From positions 158,397,954 to 158,461,953 of the forward strand of contig NC_081405.1 in assembly GCF_030272615.1 (NCBI RefSeq): 64,000 nt of DNA. Direction: 5' to 3'. Below are positions 38,596-51,261 of the stretch, one piece after another. A model generated the notes under the pieces. The model worked only from the letters and a program-made list of their open reading frames with translations. It made no database searches and had not been told where the DNA came from. Made by a program: the position numbers and the translations under genes. This stretch comes from Cryptomeria japonica. Its lineage: Eukaryota > Streptophyta > Pinopsida > Cupressales > Cupressaceae. Each line of letters starts with the position of its first letter. Positions within the stretch are counted from its first letter, which is position 1.

Positions 38596-39504
38596 CGTAG
38601 CGCGTATGTGCTATTTATAGTAAACATAGCGCATGTGCGCGTCTTACACCATAAGTACCCCGTACACACTTTCGACTGTTTAGGCTTGGAAATAGCCCTG
38701 GATGACAAAGCTATGGTTTGGAAGTTTGATTTCCCTCATTTTTGACATGTTTTATTCTATCAACTTGGTTTATCGACTTTGTCATCATTAGGTTTTCACT
38801 TCATCAAGTGAGTATTTCTAAAATTGCCACCATATTTTCCCCCATCTTCTGAGCTTTCTAACCATATAATTTTTTAAAAATTTAAACAACAATAACATAT
38901 TATTATTAAATTTCTTTTACCAGTGTCTCCATAGTTATCACAGACATAGGTGCACCATTTTTTTAATAACTTTTGATATATGTATCCAAATTTTAAAAAC
39001 TTTATCTATTATTGTAGTGCACTTCATTCTTTACAATTTTAAAAAAAAAAATTGTATTTTCAATTTTTAAGTGCAACTTATGCTTTGTGCACGAACAGGT
39101 ACTTAATTTTCAGGATGTGCTCGATTGGAAAAATCATTAAAAAAAAATACTCAACAAAAAATTACAAAAAAATACACATCTTCTAGTGCTCAATCTTAAC
39201 TATCTTTCTTCCAAAGGATTTGTCAAAATACTAAATCTAACTATGACTTTTTGATGCACACGTCAGACACTGTGTTATGTTTTTCAGAAAAAATCAGGGT
39301 CTATTTTTCGTGCACGAAGGATTTGACCCCCTTATTCTTATCCAATTTTGTAAAAGTTTATTAGTTTGGAAACTAGATTAAAAGTACTACGATATTTGTT
39401 GTTTGATTATCTTCATATCTTGAGTGAATGACTTTCAAATTTTGCCTCCAAGTTCAAGTTCACCTGCTTTTAGAAAAAAAGTGTCCGCTTATACCCCCCT
39501 TTTT
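38596..39504. promoter_or_regulatory. Right subterminal region of B
   Basis: GTAGCGCGTATGTGCTATT (38597) and AGCGCATGTGCGCG (38627) continue the motif family of the left end. From about 38940 to the TIR the sequence is similar to 56084-56579 of A (poly-A runs around TTAAAAAAAA, and the block AGAAAAAAAGTG-(N)-ACCCC-TTTTTG before the TIR), so this end region is conserved in the family. Confidence 0.6.
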
Positions 39505-39529
39505 GACCACCATCTTTGTGCACTTACCC

Positions 39530-39818
39530 TAAGATCTTCAATTGTTCTTCTAGCTTCCAGTTCCTGACTCATGCAGATAGTTAAGCTTTTTAACTCTCTC
39601 CTCAGATTTAGTTTCTCATCGTTTAACTTTTCAACTTCCTCGACTAAAGAATCAATATTGGCCTCATCTGAAGAGCTGTTATCAGATGTTTCCAACAGTT
39701 GTTCAATTAGCTCTCTCCTTTTGATTTGTGAAGCTTTTAGTTTGACCCTTGGGGTTTCAAGTTCATTTCTACTAGCTTCAAGCTCTCTAGCCATATCAAA
39801 GTAGCTCATGTCCCTCAT
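39530..39818 (-). pseudogene. R1 gag, N-terminal coiled-coil part
   Basis: The gene starts at ATG 39818 (MRDMSYFDMARELEASRNEL), about 50 bp past the PBS, and is cut at its codon for the Leu after IED by transposon B. It is almost wholly predicted coiled coil (heptads in LVEEVEKLNDEKLNLRREL) with an acidic Ser-rich insert (SDNSSSDEAN). The N-terminal part of R2 gag (49848-50212) has the same character. No frame damage is seen in this segment apart from the insertion. Confidence 0.75.
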
Positions 39819-39866
39819 GGTGGTTTCAAGGCTCCCTTCTAAGCAATTAGGCTTTAAAGAAGTTAG

Positions 39867-39878
39867 GCTCTGATACCA
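39867..39878 (-). promoter_or_regulatory. Primer binding site of R1
   Basis: The minus strand reads TGGTATCAGAGC two bases after the end of the 5' LTR, complementary to the 3' end of initiator tRNA-Met, as in most plant copia elements. Confidence 0.93.
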
Positions 39879-39880
39879 AT

Positions 39881-40936
39881 TGATGGACTTGAAAAGCATT
39901 GAGAGGGGGGGGGGTGAATCAATGTCACCAAAAATAAAACTACTTCAAACACTAACCGATAGATGAATTTAAAAAAAAAATTAAACACAATGCATGCAAT
40001 CCAAAATGATATAACATCCACAATAAGTAAAACATCCACCATAACACAAGTGTTTGTACGTGGAAAACCCAATTAGGTAAAAACCACGGTGAGATGGAAC
40101 TCACAAGTTAACTATCTGCAGTTATAGATAACTGATCAGTTAAGGTCTACAAAGTGCTCTGCTAGAAGCAAATCTTGTTAGAGATCCCAAAGATTGATTA
40201 AAAGCTATACCCTGTAAAAGGTAGTACCTTGTTAGGAGTAACATCGGTGGAGGATTTCTAGATCCAAACTAATGGATCACCTTGTTAGAGGATTGAAGCT
40301 TGTTAGAGCTTACCTAGTTAGGGGATTTTAATTCTGTTGTAATTGTTAGAAGACAACAGGATTTGTTTGATTTGTCTGAGTAGCACAATACTTCCTTGAT
40401 CAGATCCTTTTAAGCATATTCAACACTGCTTTTCAACATACTCTGCAACTTAACTCTTTTGTCTTTGCACATATAATATCACTTTCACTCATACAAAATA
40501 ATTCATTGTGATGTCAATATAAAAACATTTAGATTTCATGTCGGCCTCAAGAAATCATAACACAATTTCCTAGGTGCAGTGTATCTGGTCAAGTGATCAT
40601 AACTCATCACAAAAAACCACCAAAACTTGTCGGTGGTGATAACTCATCACACAATCTATGAATACCAGTTGAAACACTTAATACCAGTTAGAGTTAAACC
40701 ACTTGTCCTTGATGCTTCTGAGATAGTCTCTGTTGGATCTTCATGTTGATGCTGAGACATGTATAACCAAGTGGTTGTCTCCATGCATATACCGGTTAGA
40801 AATAAACCTCTAGTATACCGGTTGTAGTATAAACAAATTGAAGTCATACCTGTAGCCAATATAAACATATGTGTGTGTGTGTGTTTCATCAATGACAACA
40901 TATGATGAATTCATTACAATCATCATCAATCCAACA
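39881..40936 (-). repeat. 5' LTR of R1
   Basis: Begins TGTTGG on the minus strand (40936) and ends CATCA next to the PBS. It pairs with 19565-20642. It contains a G-run at 39905-39912 that differs in length from the other LTR. Confidence 0.92.
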
Positions 40937-43900
40937 ATGTTGATGGTTCATTGCCATGTTGAGCGGAATGAAAGCTATGCTATTTTGCCACCTTGCACTG
41001 AATGTATTTGACAGTTTTTAATTCGACAAAAAAAGTCTCACCACGAGAAAATGGAATTGAGTTGTCCTAAAGTGGAAGAGGTTTTTATGGTGATTCACCA
41101 CACGAGCTCATAAGTTCAAACAAAACATCCATACGTGCCACAGGATCCAAGATACATGACATCAAAGTTTGACGGTTTTCACACTTTGAGCGCTCAAGGG
41201 AAAGCATCGCCAAGGTTTATGTCGAAATGATTAGGAAACTTGGGAAGAAAAGCAAGGGAATACCTAGCATAAACCCAAACACCTGGACATGCTCACGCTG
41301 ATGTTTTGTTGCCACGACAAGCAGAATGATAGTTATGCTATTTTTCCACCTTGCACTGAATGCATTTGACGGTTTTTAATGCAATAGAAAAAGTCTCACC
41401 ATGAGAAAATGGAATTGAGTTGTCCAAAAGGGAGAGATATTTGTGTATTCATTCACCATGCAACCTTGTAGGTTTAGATGACACGTCCATACGTGCCATG
41501 GTCTCTACGCGACGTCAAAGTTTGACGGTTTTCACACTTTGAATGCTCAAGGGAAAGCGTGGCTAAGGTGTGGCTTGGAATGACCAAGCGACTTGGGAAA
41601 CAAAACAAGGGAATAACTAGCATAAACTTGACCACCTGGATGCACTCGCGCTGGTAGTTTGTTACCATGATTTTGCCACCTTGCACTGATTGCATTTAAC
41701 GGTTTTAATGCGATAGAAAAATTCTCACCATGAGCAGATAGAATTGACTTGTCCAAAAGCGGGAGAGGTTTTTGTATTTGTCCACCACCTGAACCTGTAG
41801 GTTCAGACAGCTTGTCCATATGTGCCATAGTATCTAATATATGTGACGCCAAAGTTTGACGATTTTCACACTTTGAGTGCTCAAGGGAAACCAACGCTAA
41901 GGTGTGGATCGAAATGGTCAGGTGACTTGGACAAAAAAAAAAGGGTATACCTAGCATAAATCCAACCACCTGGATGCTCTCTCACTGATAGTTCATTGCC
42001 ATGATGAGTGGAATGAAAGTTGTGTTATTTTGTGACCTTGTACTGAATTCATTTGATGGTTTTTAATGCGACAGAAAAACTCTCACCACAAGAAAATGGA
42101 ATTGAGTTGTCCGAAATCAAGAGAGTTTTTTGTAGTCGTCCACCACATGACCCCATAGGTTCAGATGAATCCTCCATACGTGTTAAGGTCTTTGAGATAC
42201 GCAACGTCAAAGTTTGACGGTTTTCACACTTTGAGGGCTCAAGGGAAACTGTTGCTAAGGTGTGGCTTAGAATGATCAGGCAACTTGGGTAGCAAAACAA
42301 GGGCATACCTAGCATAAAACTGATCACCCAGATGTGCCCGTGCTGATGATTCGTTTCCACAATGAGTGGAATGAAATTTATGCTATTTTTCCACCTTGCA
42401 CTGAATGCATTTGATGGTTTTTAATGCGACAGAAAAAGTCTCACAACGAGAAAATGGAATTGATTTGTCCAAAATCAAGAGAGATTTTTGTAGTCTTCCA
42501 CCACATGATCTCATAGGTTAAGATAGTTTTTCCATACGTTCCACAGGCTCCGAGATACACAACATCAAAGTTTGGCAGTTTTCACACTTTGAGTGCTCAA
42601 GGGAAAGTGTCGCTAAGGTGTGGCTCAGAATGATCGGGCGACTTGGGCAAAGAAACAAGGGAATACCTAGCATAAAATTGACCAATTGGATGCACTCAAG
42701 CTGATGGTTCATTGTCACAATGAGCGGAATGAAAGTTATGCTATTTTGCCACCTTGCACTAAATGCATTTGATGGTTTTTAATGCGACAAAAAAAGTCTT
42801 ACCACAAGCAAATGGAATTTAGTTGTCCGAAATAAGGAGAGTTTTTTGTATTTGTCCACCACATGACCCTTTAGGTTTAGACGTCTTGTCCATATGTGCC
42901 ATGGGCTCCAAGATACGCGATGTCAAAGTTTGACGATTTTCACACTTTGAGTGCTCAAGGGAAAGCATCACTAAGGTGTGGCTCGGAATAATCGGGTGAC
43001 TTGGGAAATGAAACAAGGGCATACCTAGTGTAAAAGAAACCACCCAAATGTGCTCACACTGATGGTTCATTTTCATGATGAGTGGAACAAAAGTTATGCT
43101 ATTTTGCCACCTTACTCTGAATGCATTTGATGATTTTTAATACGAAAAAAAAAGTCTCACCACAAGCAAATGGAATTGAGTTGTCTAAAAGTGGGAGAGG
43201 TTTTTGTAGTCATCTACCACATGACCCTATAGGTTTAGATGACTGATCCATATGTGTCATGGTCTTTGAGATATGCGATGTCAAATTTTGACGATTTTCA
43301 CACTTTGAGCACTCAAGGGAAACCGTTGCTAAGGTGTGGCAAAGAATGGTTGGGTGACTTGGGTAGAAAAAAAAGGGCACACCTAGCATAAATCAGGCCA
43401 TATAGTTTCACTCGCACTGACGATTTTTTGCCACAATGAGTGGAATGAAAGTTATTCTATTTTGCCACCTTGCACAAAATGCATTTGACGGTTTTTAATG
43501 CGACATAAAAAGTCTCACGATGAGAAAATGTAATTGAGTTGTTCAAAAGTGGGAGAGGTGTTTGTATTCATCCAACACATAACCTTGTAGGTTAAGATGA
43601 CTTGTCCATTCGTGCCACGGGCTCCGAGATACACGAAATCAATTTTTTGTGGTTTTCACACTTTTAGCGCTCAAGGGAAACTGTCGCTAAGGTGTGGCTT
43701 AGAATGATTGGGTGACTTGGGCAGAAAAATAAGGGCATACCTAGTGTAAACCTAGCCACGTGAATGTGCTTGCGCTGACGGTTCATTGCCACGATGAGCA
43801 GAACAAAAGTTATGCTATTTTGCCACCTTGCATTGAATACATTTGACGGTTTTTAATGCGACAGAAAAATTCTCACCACGAGCAAATTAAATTGAGTTGT

Positions 43901-44150
43901 CCAAAAGTGGGAAAGGTTTTTCTAGCCATCCACCAAATGACCCTATAGGTTCAGATGGCTCATCCATATGTGCCACAATCTCTGAGATGCGCAATGTGAA
44001 GGTTTGACGGTTTTCACACTTTGAGCGCTCCAAGGAAAGTGTCACTAAGGTATGGGTCAGAATGATTGAGCGACTTGGGAAATGAAACAAGGGAATACCT
44101 AGCATATACCAGACCACCCAGATGCTCTCAGGCTAACAGTTCATTGCCAC
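40937..44150 (+). repeat. Tandem array of ~358-bp units in A, second part
   Basis: Nine further units are marked by CTCAAGGGAAA near 41197, 41547, 41880, 42239, 42597, 42954, 43312, 43670 and 44027 (the last as CTCCAAGGAAA). Most spacings are 356-359 bp. Units differ mostly by transitions at CG and CNG sites (for example GACG/GATG, GCGT/GTGT). They continue the array cut at 19564. Confidence 0.93.
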
Positions 44151-44694
44151 AATAAGAAAAACTAAAGTTATTCTATGTTGCAATCTTTATTTTCCAGTTC
44201 CCTCTAAATATCAATGTTCTAAAAAGGTTAATTGGAGAAGTGGTTTGTGCTAGTAATATGAGTTTAATTATTGAATATGTGATAAAATATCTTATTATTT
44301 TAGCATTTACTCTTTCCATTTAAAAATCACATAAGTGTAACATATAATATAAGTCCTGATTTCTACCACTTTTCCATTCGAAAATCACATAACTATAACT
44401 AGATAACACTAAGTATCTCAATCATTGTTAAACAAAAATATATTGCACAAAAGTATCTCGTAATGATATTTAATATTAAAATGCATCAAATATTTCATTT
44501 GTACAAATATACAGGTCACATGTACATATGTCCAAATAAGCTTGATATTACAGTTTAATTTAACACATTTACATTCAATTCAATGAACCATCTGGATCCG
44601 CTCTACTCTTTATCGTGTCAAGAATTGCCTCATGGTCAGACTAATAAACCTTCCATAGGTTTTGGTTCAGTGGTCTACCCCCATATTTAGTCAA
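44151..44694. other. Spacer between array and transposase gene of A
   Basis: AT-rich. It holds a short repeated phrase (CCATT-AAAATCACATAA near 44318 and 44372) and no gene. Confidence 0.6.
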
Positions 44695-47600
44695 CTAAAC
44701 ATTTGATGCCACCACAAGGTTCAAATAATGAATAATCTTTCTATGTGTCTCAAAGTCCTCAAATAACCACAAGTTAGATTTCTTCAATTTGTACCTCCTA
44801 AGCCATGTACTAGTAACAACGAATGATCCTGTAGGGTATTCAATGTTTTTACCATATACCACAGGGTCATCCAATTTCTTTTTTGCCTCCACACAATGAC
44901 ACGGATAATAATATGTTCCTTCTCCATTATTTTTAGCTGGAATAACTACATAAACATGCCTTGTAATCATATTTGCATTTATGTACATGATTAGCGTGAA
45001 CAAATAGAAAATAAAATGAAATTTATTAAATATGTATGTAGATAATTTACCTAGTTGAACTAGATCTGAGACATGGTTAAAGTCAACTGATGCTTCCATC
45101 TATGTGAGTTGCAATGTTGTCGGGAGTCGATATGTCTCAAGTGGGCTCAGAGTTCTCGTACACCATTCATCGACCCACTCCTTTGACTTGCACTTGTTCC
45201 ATGATTCATTTGCACATGACAAACAAAAGCACACCATATGTCACGTATGTATAGTCCATGAACCTACATTAGAGCTTCTAAAAGAGTGTAGCTCACTCAA
45301 TCCTATCAATGTACAACAATCCTCATATTTTGCAATGTTAGTATCATCTATCAACCAAAAAAATCTATGAATTGAAGACTCACCTTGATTACCTGGACCC
45401 ATTTTAGCATTACACCACTTGACAATAGCTCTTGCATATGTCAACTTTTCTTTATCTATGTACTTTAACTATTCTCATGCAAAGGTTCTTTTGATACATG
45501 CTCCTGCACCATCATGCTCCCCCTTTCCATGCTCAGCTTCACAAAAATTCCACATATGTTGAAAACTAGTGCTCTTATGCATTATGCTTAACCAATAAAA
45601 CATCCAAGAGATCTTGAATTATGAGGCACAATTATCTGATCATATGATGTGCCACCAGAATGAAATACCTCTACTAGCCAAATTATGGTATAACATCTGA
45701 AAGCAACCTTGCACAAACTCTGTAGAATGTGAGCAAGCATCACTAATATAGAAGTGATACTCCCTCAAAATCTTCCTATTTTCATTTGTTCTATCAGCAG
45801 CATGCATGAATGCTATATGCACAAATATAGTAGCCTGTGTGGAGTTGTAATACAGGGATTGAACCTCATTTTGTGGCTTTAGTGTGTAGTTATCTTCAAA
45901 GTCAACAACTGAAATGATGGTATCGAGTGGAAATGTATCCTTTCATATCTGGAATTACATGTCCAACCATCGAGCTCTATGGGTATGCCTTGCATACTCA
46001 TACAATATTTTCTCATAAAAAATACCCATAAACTGATACATTCAAATATTTTCAGTGACAAAATAACACCTTTTTGCTTCTTTTCCATCTTTTACATTGT
46101 AGTCCACCATCTTATATTTGCCAAATTCCACTAGTTCTTTCCCAATAACACATGTACTATCCATATGTCGACACACTGGCAAATTTTGCAAGTCGCCGCA
46201 ATGAACACATGTGCCATCCAAGCATACTTAATTTTAAAATTGTTGACCATCAACTCTTTCACATAAAATGGTAGATATGAAGCCCCTTGAAGATCTAGGT
46301 GGATCCTTTATACTACATTCCTGCGAAATATTATTAGTATATAAATCTGCACATATATGTCTATAAACATCATAATGATTAGAAAAATCAATATGTACTC
46401 TACAACAACAAGTAGTGCAGGTGTGATTTATTTTGACATAAAAAGGCTTTGCCATTTCAAAAAATCTTTGATTAATTTTAATTTGAGGATACATGTCTAA
46501 AAACTTGGTAAAAAAGTGTGTTTGAGTCATATCCTAAAAATGCTTCGGATGTGGATCATGGATTTGACTACCAATTCTCTTCCTTACAACATCTCTTTGA
46601 TTAGGAGAGACCCTTGTGTTAGTCTTCCAAAATTCTTCAATCAAGGATCTCAATGCTTCAAAAATTGCTTTATCTTTTTGGTGGTAGTCTACCAAAGAAT
46701 GCCCATAATTCATTATCATTTCGATCCTCAACTCTTTCACGCCTTCTCAGGGCTCTCATTTGAAATTTTCTACTTATTTTAATTGCTTTACTTGTCTTTC
46801 TAATGAGCTGAGATTTCTTGGTTAGAGTGCTTACTATTGTTGATGTGAGGACACGTTGTGTGACATTGCTATCTTTTGTGGGTGATTTAGAACCCACACT
46901 CTTATATGCACTCATTAGATTCTTGACAATTAATTTCTCACTTGAATCATCTGATGCTCTTAGTCCAATAATCTGCATAATGGGCCTAAATTTCAGATTT
47001 CTCATTATTTCAATAAATAGTTGACATCTTCTGGTCTTATTTAACTTTTCAAAGTAAAATCTCCAAATTTGGTTAGTATATATTTGACAAGTACGCTTTG
47101 TAATCTTATCAACCATTGGTTGCAAAATATTTGTATCAATATCAATCAAATACTTAGGGTTTCTATGCAAAATTCTAGGAGGTATTCTCAAAGTTTGAGT
47201 TGCCTTAATATTAGAAATGTTAACAACATTAGGGCTATATGGCATACCTTCAACAGGAGATGAAAATGATGACATACCTCAAAATTGACATGTACTTGCA
47301 ATGTGACATTTTGTAGAAGGTGTGCCTTCAACTTGAAAAGTGAGAGATGGTGTTCCTTCAACTTGAGATGTGACAAATGGTGTGCCTTCAACTTGACATG
47401 TGACAAGTGGTGTGCCTTCAACTTGAGATGTGACAAATGGTGTTCCTTCAACTTGATATGTGAGAGATGTTGTTCCTTCAACTTGAGATGTGACAAATGG
47501 TGTGCCTTCAACTTTAGATGTGAGAGATATTGTTCCTTCAATTTGACATGGTGTTCCTTCAACTTGAGATGTGACAAATGGTGTGCCTTCAACTTGAGGT

Positions 47601-47935
47601 GTGAGAGATGTTGTTCCTTCAACTTGAGACGTGAGAGATGGTGTGGTATCAACCTCAGACATTGATTGTCTCTTTGCATGAAGGTTTTGCATTCGTTCTC
47701 TTTGTTTTTCCAATACCATATCTCTCTTACGTTCCTCTTCGATTGGCATGTCTTCTTCTATGGTGTTAAATTTCCTTGATTGACGAATTATCCTCATATT
47801 TTCTCTTGTCTTTGCATTCTTATTTTCACGCTCTTCCATTTTATCTTTTTTTGTATTTTCCTCGGCATGGTGGTGATTTCTAAATATACCTACACAAAGA
47901 TTGTATAAAATAATTGCATAAACCAATAGCAACAT
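44695..47935 (-). pseudogene. Putative DDE transposase of transposon A (Sola-like)
   Basis: This is the homologue of the minus-strand gene in B. From the N-terminus: an Arg/Glu-rich helix (ERKRDMVLEKQRERMQ), a 10-residue tandem repeat (VEGTPFVTSQ), basic helices, LWAFFGRLPP, NTRVSPNQRDVVRKRIG, FLDMTQTHFFTKFL, QRFFEMAKPFYVKI, TCCCRVHIDF, YHFYISDACSHSTEFVQGCF, EHGKGEHDGAGACIKR, GPGNQGESSIHRFFWLIDD, a CFCLSC motif with CKSKEWVDEW, then an intron (donor near 45052) and the C-terminal NIEYPTGSFVVTSTWLRRY domain. The frame is lost three times (between 47275 and 46740, 46530 and 46088, 46088 and 45822), with several stops. It starts about 400 bp inside a subterminal GTGCGCACCAAAT palindrome. Function by motif layout only. 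Confidence 0.65.
47310..47655 (-). repeat. 30-bp coding minisatellite in the A transposase gene
   Basis: About eleven units of 30 bp encode VEGTPFVTSQ-type decapeptides (variants VEGTTSLTYQ, VEGTPLVTCQ, and one shortened VEGTPCQ). Because 30 is a multiple of three and the units lack stops, three frames are open across it. Copy B has only a trace of repetition at this place (MQLKNRHLIYHMNLMQLK). Confidence 0.9.
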
Positions 47936-48402
47936 ATGAAATTAAGTTATGAATGCTAAAATTGTTGAAGTTATGATCTAAGTAGAAAGATGTGATAAAG
48001 GTGGTCTTATTCACATATGAACTATTTAGATTTTTCTCTTATTGATGTAGTTAAATTGTATATTATGAAATAGCAACAAAAAAAATCATAATAAATATTT
48101 CAATAAAAAAAATAAAAAAAATCCCTGCAAAAACTACAAATCTTTGTCTTCTACGATGTCCAACTAGCAAAAAGGTGGTGAAATTATGATGGAAGATGCT
48201 AAATATTCTTCTATGATAAGTCAACAACATGAAAAAAGTGTTTCCTTGTCATGATCAGAGAAAAAGTGTAGACAAAACCAAAGAATGTGGGCCAGAATCA
48301 CAGGTCCAATATCTTAGTTTATCATTTTTCACGTGCAATCCATTTGGTGCGCACCAAATTGGCTCTATAAACCATTTTAACATTTACCAAAAATATTAAG
48401 GT
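47936..48402. promoter_or_regulatory. Upstream/subterminal region of A, right side
   Basis: AT-rich sequence upstream of the transposase gene. It contains ATTTGGTGCGCACCAAAT (48342-48359), a perfect 18-bp palindrome carrying the GCGCCAAAT-like motif of the left end. No gene. Confidence 0.5.
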
Positions 48403-48506
48403 GTGTGTGTATGTGTGAGAGAGAGAGAGAGAAGAAAGGGAGGGAGGGAGAGAGAAAGGAAGAATAAATATAGAGAGGGAGGAAAAATAGAGATAGGGAG
48501 ATATAG

Positions 48507-48576
<70 letters not shown>

Positions 48577-48966
48577 GGGGGGGGAATGAGGGAGAGAGAA
48601 AGGAAGAATAGATATAGGGAGATAGAGAGAGCGAGAAAAAGAGAAAGGGAGTGGGAGGGAGATACTTGAGAAGGAAAGAGGGAAAGATAAAGGGAGAGAG
48701 GGAAAGAGAGGGAGATAGAGAGAGAAAAAGAAGAAAGGGAGGGAGAGAGAGATAAATGAATAATAGAGATAGAGAGGGAGATATAGGAGGAGAGGGAGGA
48801 AGAATAGTGATAGGGAGATATAGGAGGGGAGGAACGAAGATTAGAGATAGGGAGATAGAGAGGGTGAGAAAAAGAGAAAGGGAGTGGGAGGGAGACACTT
48901 GAGAAGGAAAGAGGGAAAGAGAAAGGGAGAGAGGGAAAGATGGAAAGAGAGGGAGAGAGAGAGAGA
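48403..48966. repeat. (GA)n-rich tract in A, insertion site of R2
   Basis: Purine-rich sequence with a pure GA core (48512-48574) and a repeated block (TGGGAGGGAGA-ACTTGAGAAGGAAAGAGGGA near 48651 and 48886). R2 begins directly after it, so its target duplication cannot be told from the repeat. Confidence 0.95.
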
Positions 48967-49775
48967 TGTTGGCATTCTACACTCTTATGAGAATAGTGGT
49001 GTTTTCATTAATGACAACCATCTAGCAACCTTGTGCCACTCATTTGGTAAAGCCACTGGCAGGCATCGGCACCGGCATAGACATCTACATACACCAGCAG
49101 ACAATTCACCAACAATGATAACAATGCTTACCGACACCCCAGTCGACAAGGAATAAAATTTTGTTTATTATATTTAATTGTAATTATCTTTTGTAAAGTC
49201 GAAAAGGCATATTGTAAAAGACTCATATATATGTATGAGATCTTATAGGTTATTATGAGTAGTAAGGTATATGCATGGAGAGAATATATGGATGATACTT
49301 TGTATAAGGAGATATAGCTGACAATGAAGGTTTTGGTTATAGAATGAGCTTAAACTGGTACTGAACCTGTCATAGTTGATGTTGATTTGAAGCAGTACAT
49401 TGTATTGGATTTCATAATCCACTTTTGTAGTTAGTTTGACTCTTATTGAGGAGTGAGCTCCAGGTAGTTGGCCTTCCTGCATGTGCATGCCCCTCATTGT
49501 AAGTAATATTTATTCGTTGACCAGTGAGTGAATATTGTGGGTCACAAATCCCACTGAAGTTTTTCCCACACTGGGTTTCCTCATTAAACATCATGTGCTA
49601 TGGTGTGTTTTCTATGTTGTCTTTATTGTTCCTATTTATTTCATTAATTCTTATTTATTGGTACACTGTTTTGGGATGCAAAGTTCTTAATAAGGTCAAA
49701 TATTCTGCTAACCGGTAAGATACTAATTCACCCCCCCCCCTCTCAGTATCTTTGGGGTTGTCATTAATCCTAACA
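48967..49775 (+). repeat. 5' LTR of R2
   Basis: Starts TGTTGGCATTCTAC and ends CCTAACA, 809 bp. It contains a C-run at 49730-49741 where the other LTR copy runs into the assembly gap. Confidence 0.93.
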
Positions 49776-49777
49776 AT

Positions 49778-49789
49778 TGGTATCAGAGC
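49778..49789 (+). promoter_or_regulatory. Primer binding site of R2
   Basis: TGGTATCAGAGC, two bases after the LTR end; complementary to initiator tRNA-Met. Confidence 0.95.
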
Positions 49790-49847
49790 CTAGTCCTCTA
49801 TTTTCAAAATCTTAACATATTGAGGAAGATTCTGACACCGGTACAAA

Positions 49848-50957
49848 TGGAGAACTTAAGAAAACAATTGGAAGGAGCTCTTGTAGACTATGATGCAGAG
49901 AAGTTGAAGAATATCAAACTTGAAGATGATCTAAGGACTGCACAGGAATTCATTCAAGGACTTCAGGAGAATCTTACTATAGCTCGAAATAAAAGAATTG
50001 AACTTCATGAGAAGATGCAAAATGATAATGATGAAAAGGAATCTCTTAATGAACTTGTGAACAAATTGAGACAAGAAAATAGTAATATGAAGAATGAAAT
50101 GCAAGATATGACTATGAGGTTTCGTAGAGACATTAAAGATGGGAAGAAGAATGAAGATGAATTGACTAGGAGACTCAATGATGCTGGAAATGAAAATCTA
50201 ACTCGGTCATGAAAATGATATGTTGAAGACGGATTTGATTCATATGCAACATGATAAAACTGAACTTATGAGATAAAAGGGAATTCTAGAAAATGAGTTA
50301 GCTACTGCAAATCAACACAAAGAGAAATTCAAGGAAATTTCAGAAGAATTTGATAACATGCCAAAAAGTCAGAAACCTAATGGAGATACAAATGGACTTG
50401 GATTTGAAGTTGGAGAAAGTTTCGGTACTGCAAACAATCATGATCATAGTAAATCGGTAAGACAACCTAGTTCTTATAAATTTAATGGGAAATGCTTTAA
50501 CTATAACAAGTATGGTCATAGAGAAAATAAGTGTAGATTCGGAAACAATCAAAACATCAATGCACCCACCGGTCAATGCTCTAAATGCAACAAAGTTGGT
50601 CATAATTCAGAAAACTGCAGAATGAATGTGAGATGTTATGTTTGTAGAAGATTTGGGCACTTATCTAATCAATGCAGAACACATACCGGCATAGGATATG
50701 GAAAAGCTATTTAGAAGAATAATGTAACTTGTTATTCTTGTAGAAAAATTGGACATATTGCAAAATTTTGTAGAAGCAAGACTTCGCCGACAAATAGTAA
50801 AGGACCTAGTTTGAAAGGCAAAGAAAAGGTAGATGAGGTAAAGCAAGAATTTTCAAAACAATGGATTAGGAAGACAGATCAGAATGTTGATGAGACTATT
50901 TCTTCACCGGTAGAATAGAGTATTACTCCACCAGCAGGAGATTCTTCATCCAGCTAA
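49848..50957 (+). pseudogene. R2 gag: coiled coil and four zinc knuckles
   Basis: ATG 49848 (MENLRKQLEGALVDYDAEKL) opens a coiled-coil region to about 50200, where one frameshift occurs. The second half (50358-50957) contains CFNYNKYGHRENKC (second Cys lost), CSKCNKVGHNSENC, CYVCRRFGHLSNQC and, after a TAG at 50712-50714, CYSCRKIGHIAKFC. The product would bind RNA. As in R1 there is no recognisable capsid domain between coiled coil and knuckles, which is unusual for a gag protein. Confidence 0.8.
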
Positions 50958-51261
50958 GAAGTAACCCTTTGGGGGTATTGCAGCAAATTGAATATCATGT
51001 AGACTACCCTCGATCGATGGTGAGAAGATAGATTTCTTCTCTATCGATAGATGTGTTAAGTTTTCACTTAACCGGTGAGAATTTAATGCGGTTGTTGAAA
51101 GAAATTTCATTATAAATCATCAGTTTTCCCTCATTTTTGATTCACTGTGCATTCAAATTAGCAAAGAGAGCGAAATCAAAGAAAAGGCATTCAAAGAGAA
51201 GGTGTTAAGTGATTTATTTCAAGCATTCAAACATTATCAGGAAGCTAAAAGTATTTTTCAA
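50958..51261. other. R2 spacer between gag and ORF2
   Basis: About 300 bp, AT-rich, no gene; an A-rich leader precedes ATG 51262. Confidence 0.6.

Noticed and set aside
47310-47655. CRISPR-like regular 30-bp repeats
   Set aside because: Units are directly adjacent without spacers, in frame with a coding region, in a plant nuclear genome.
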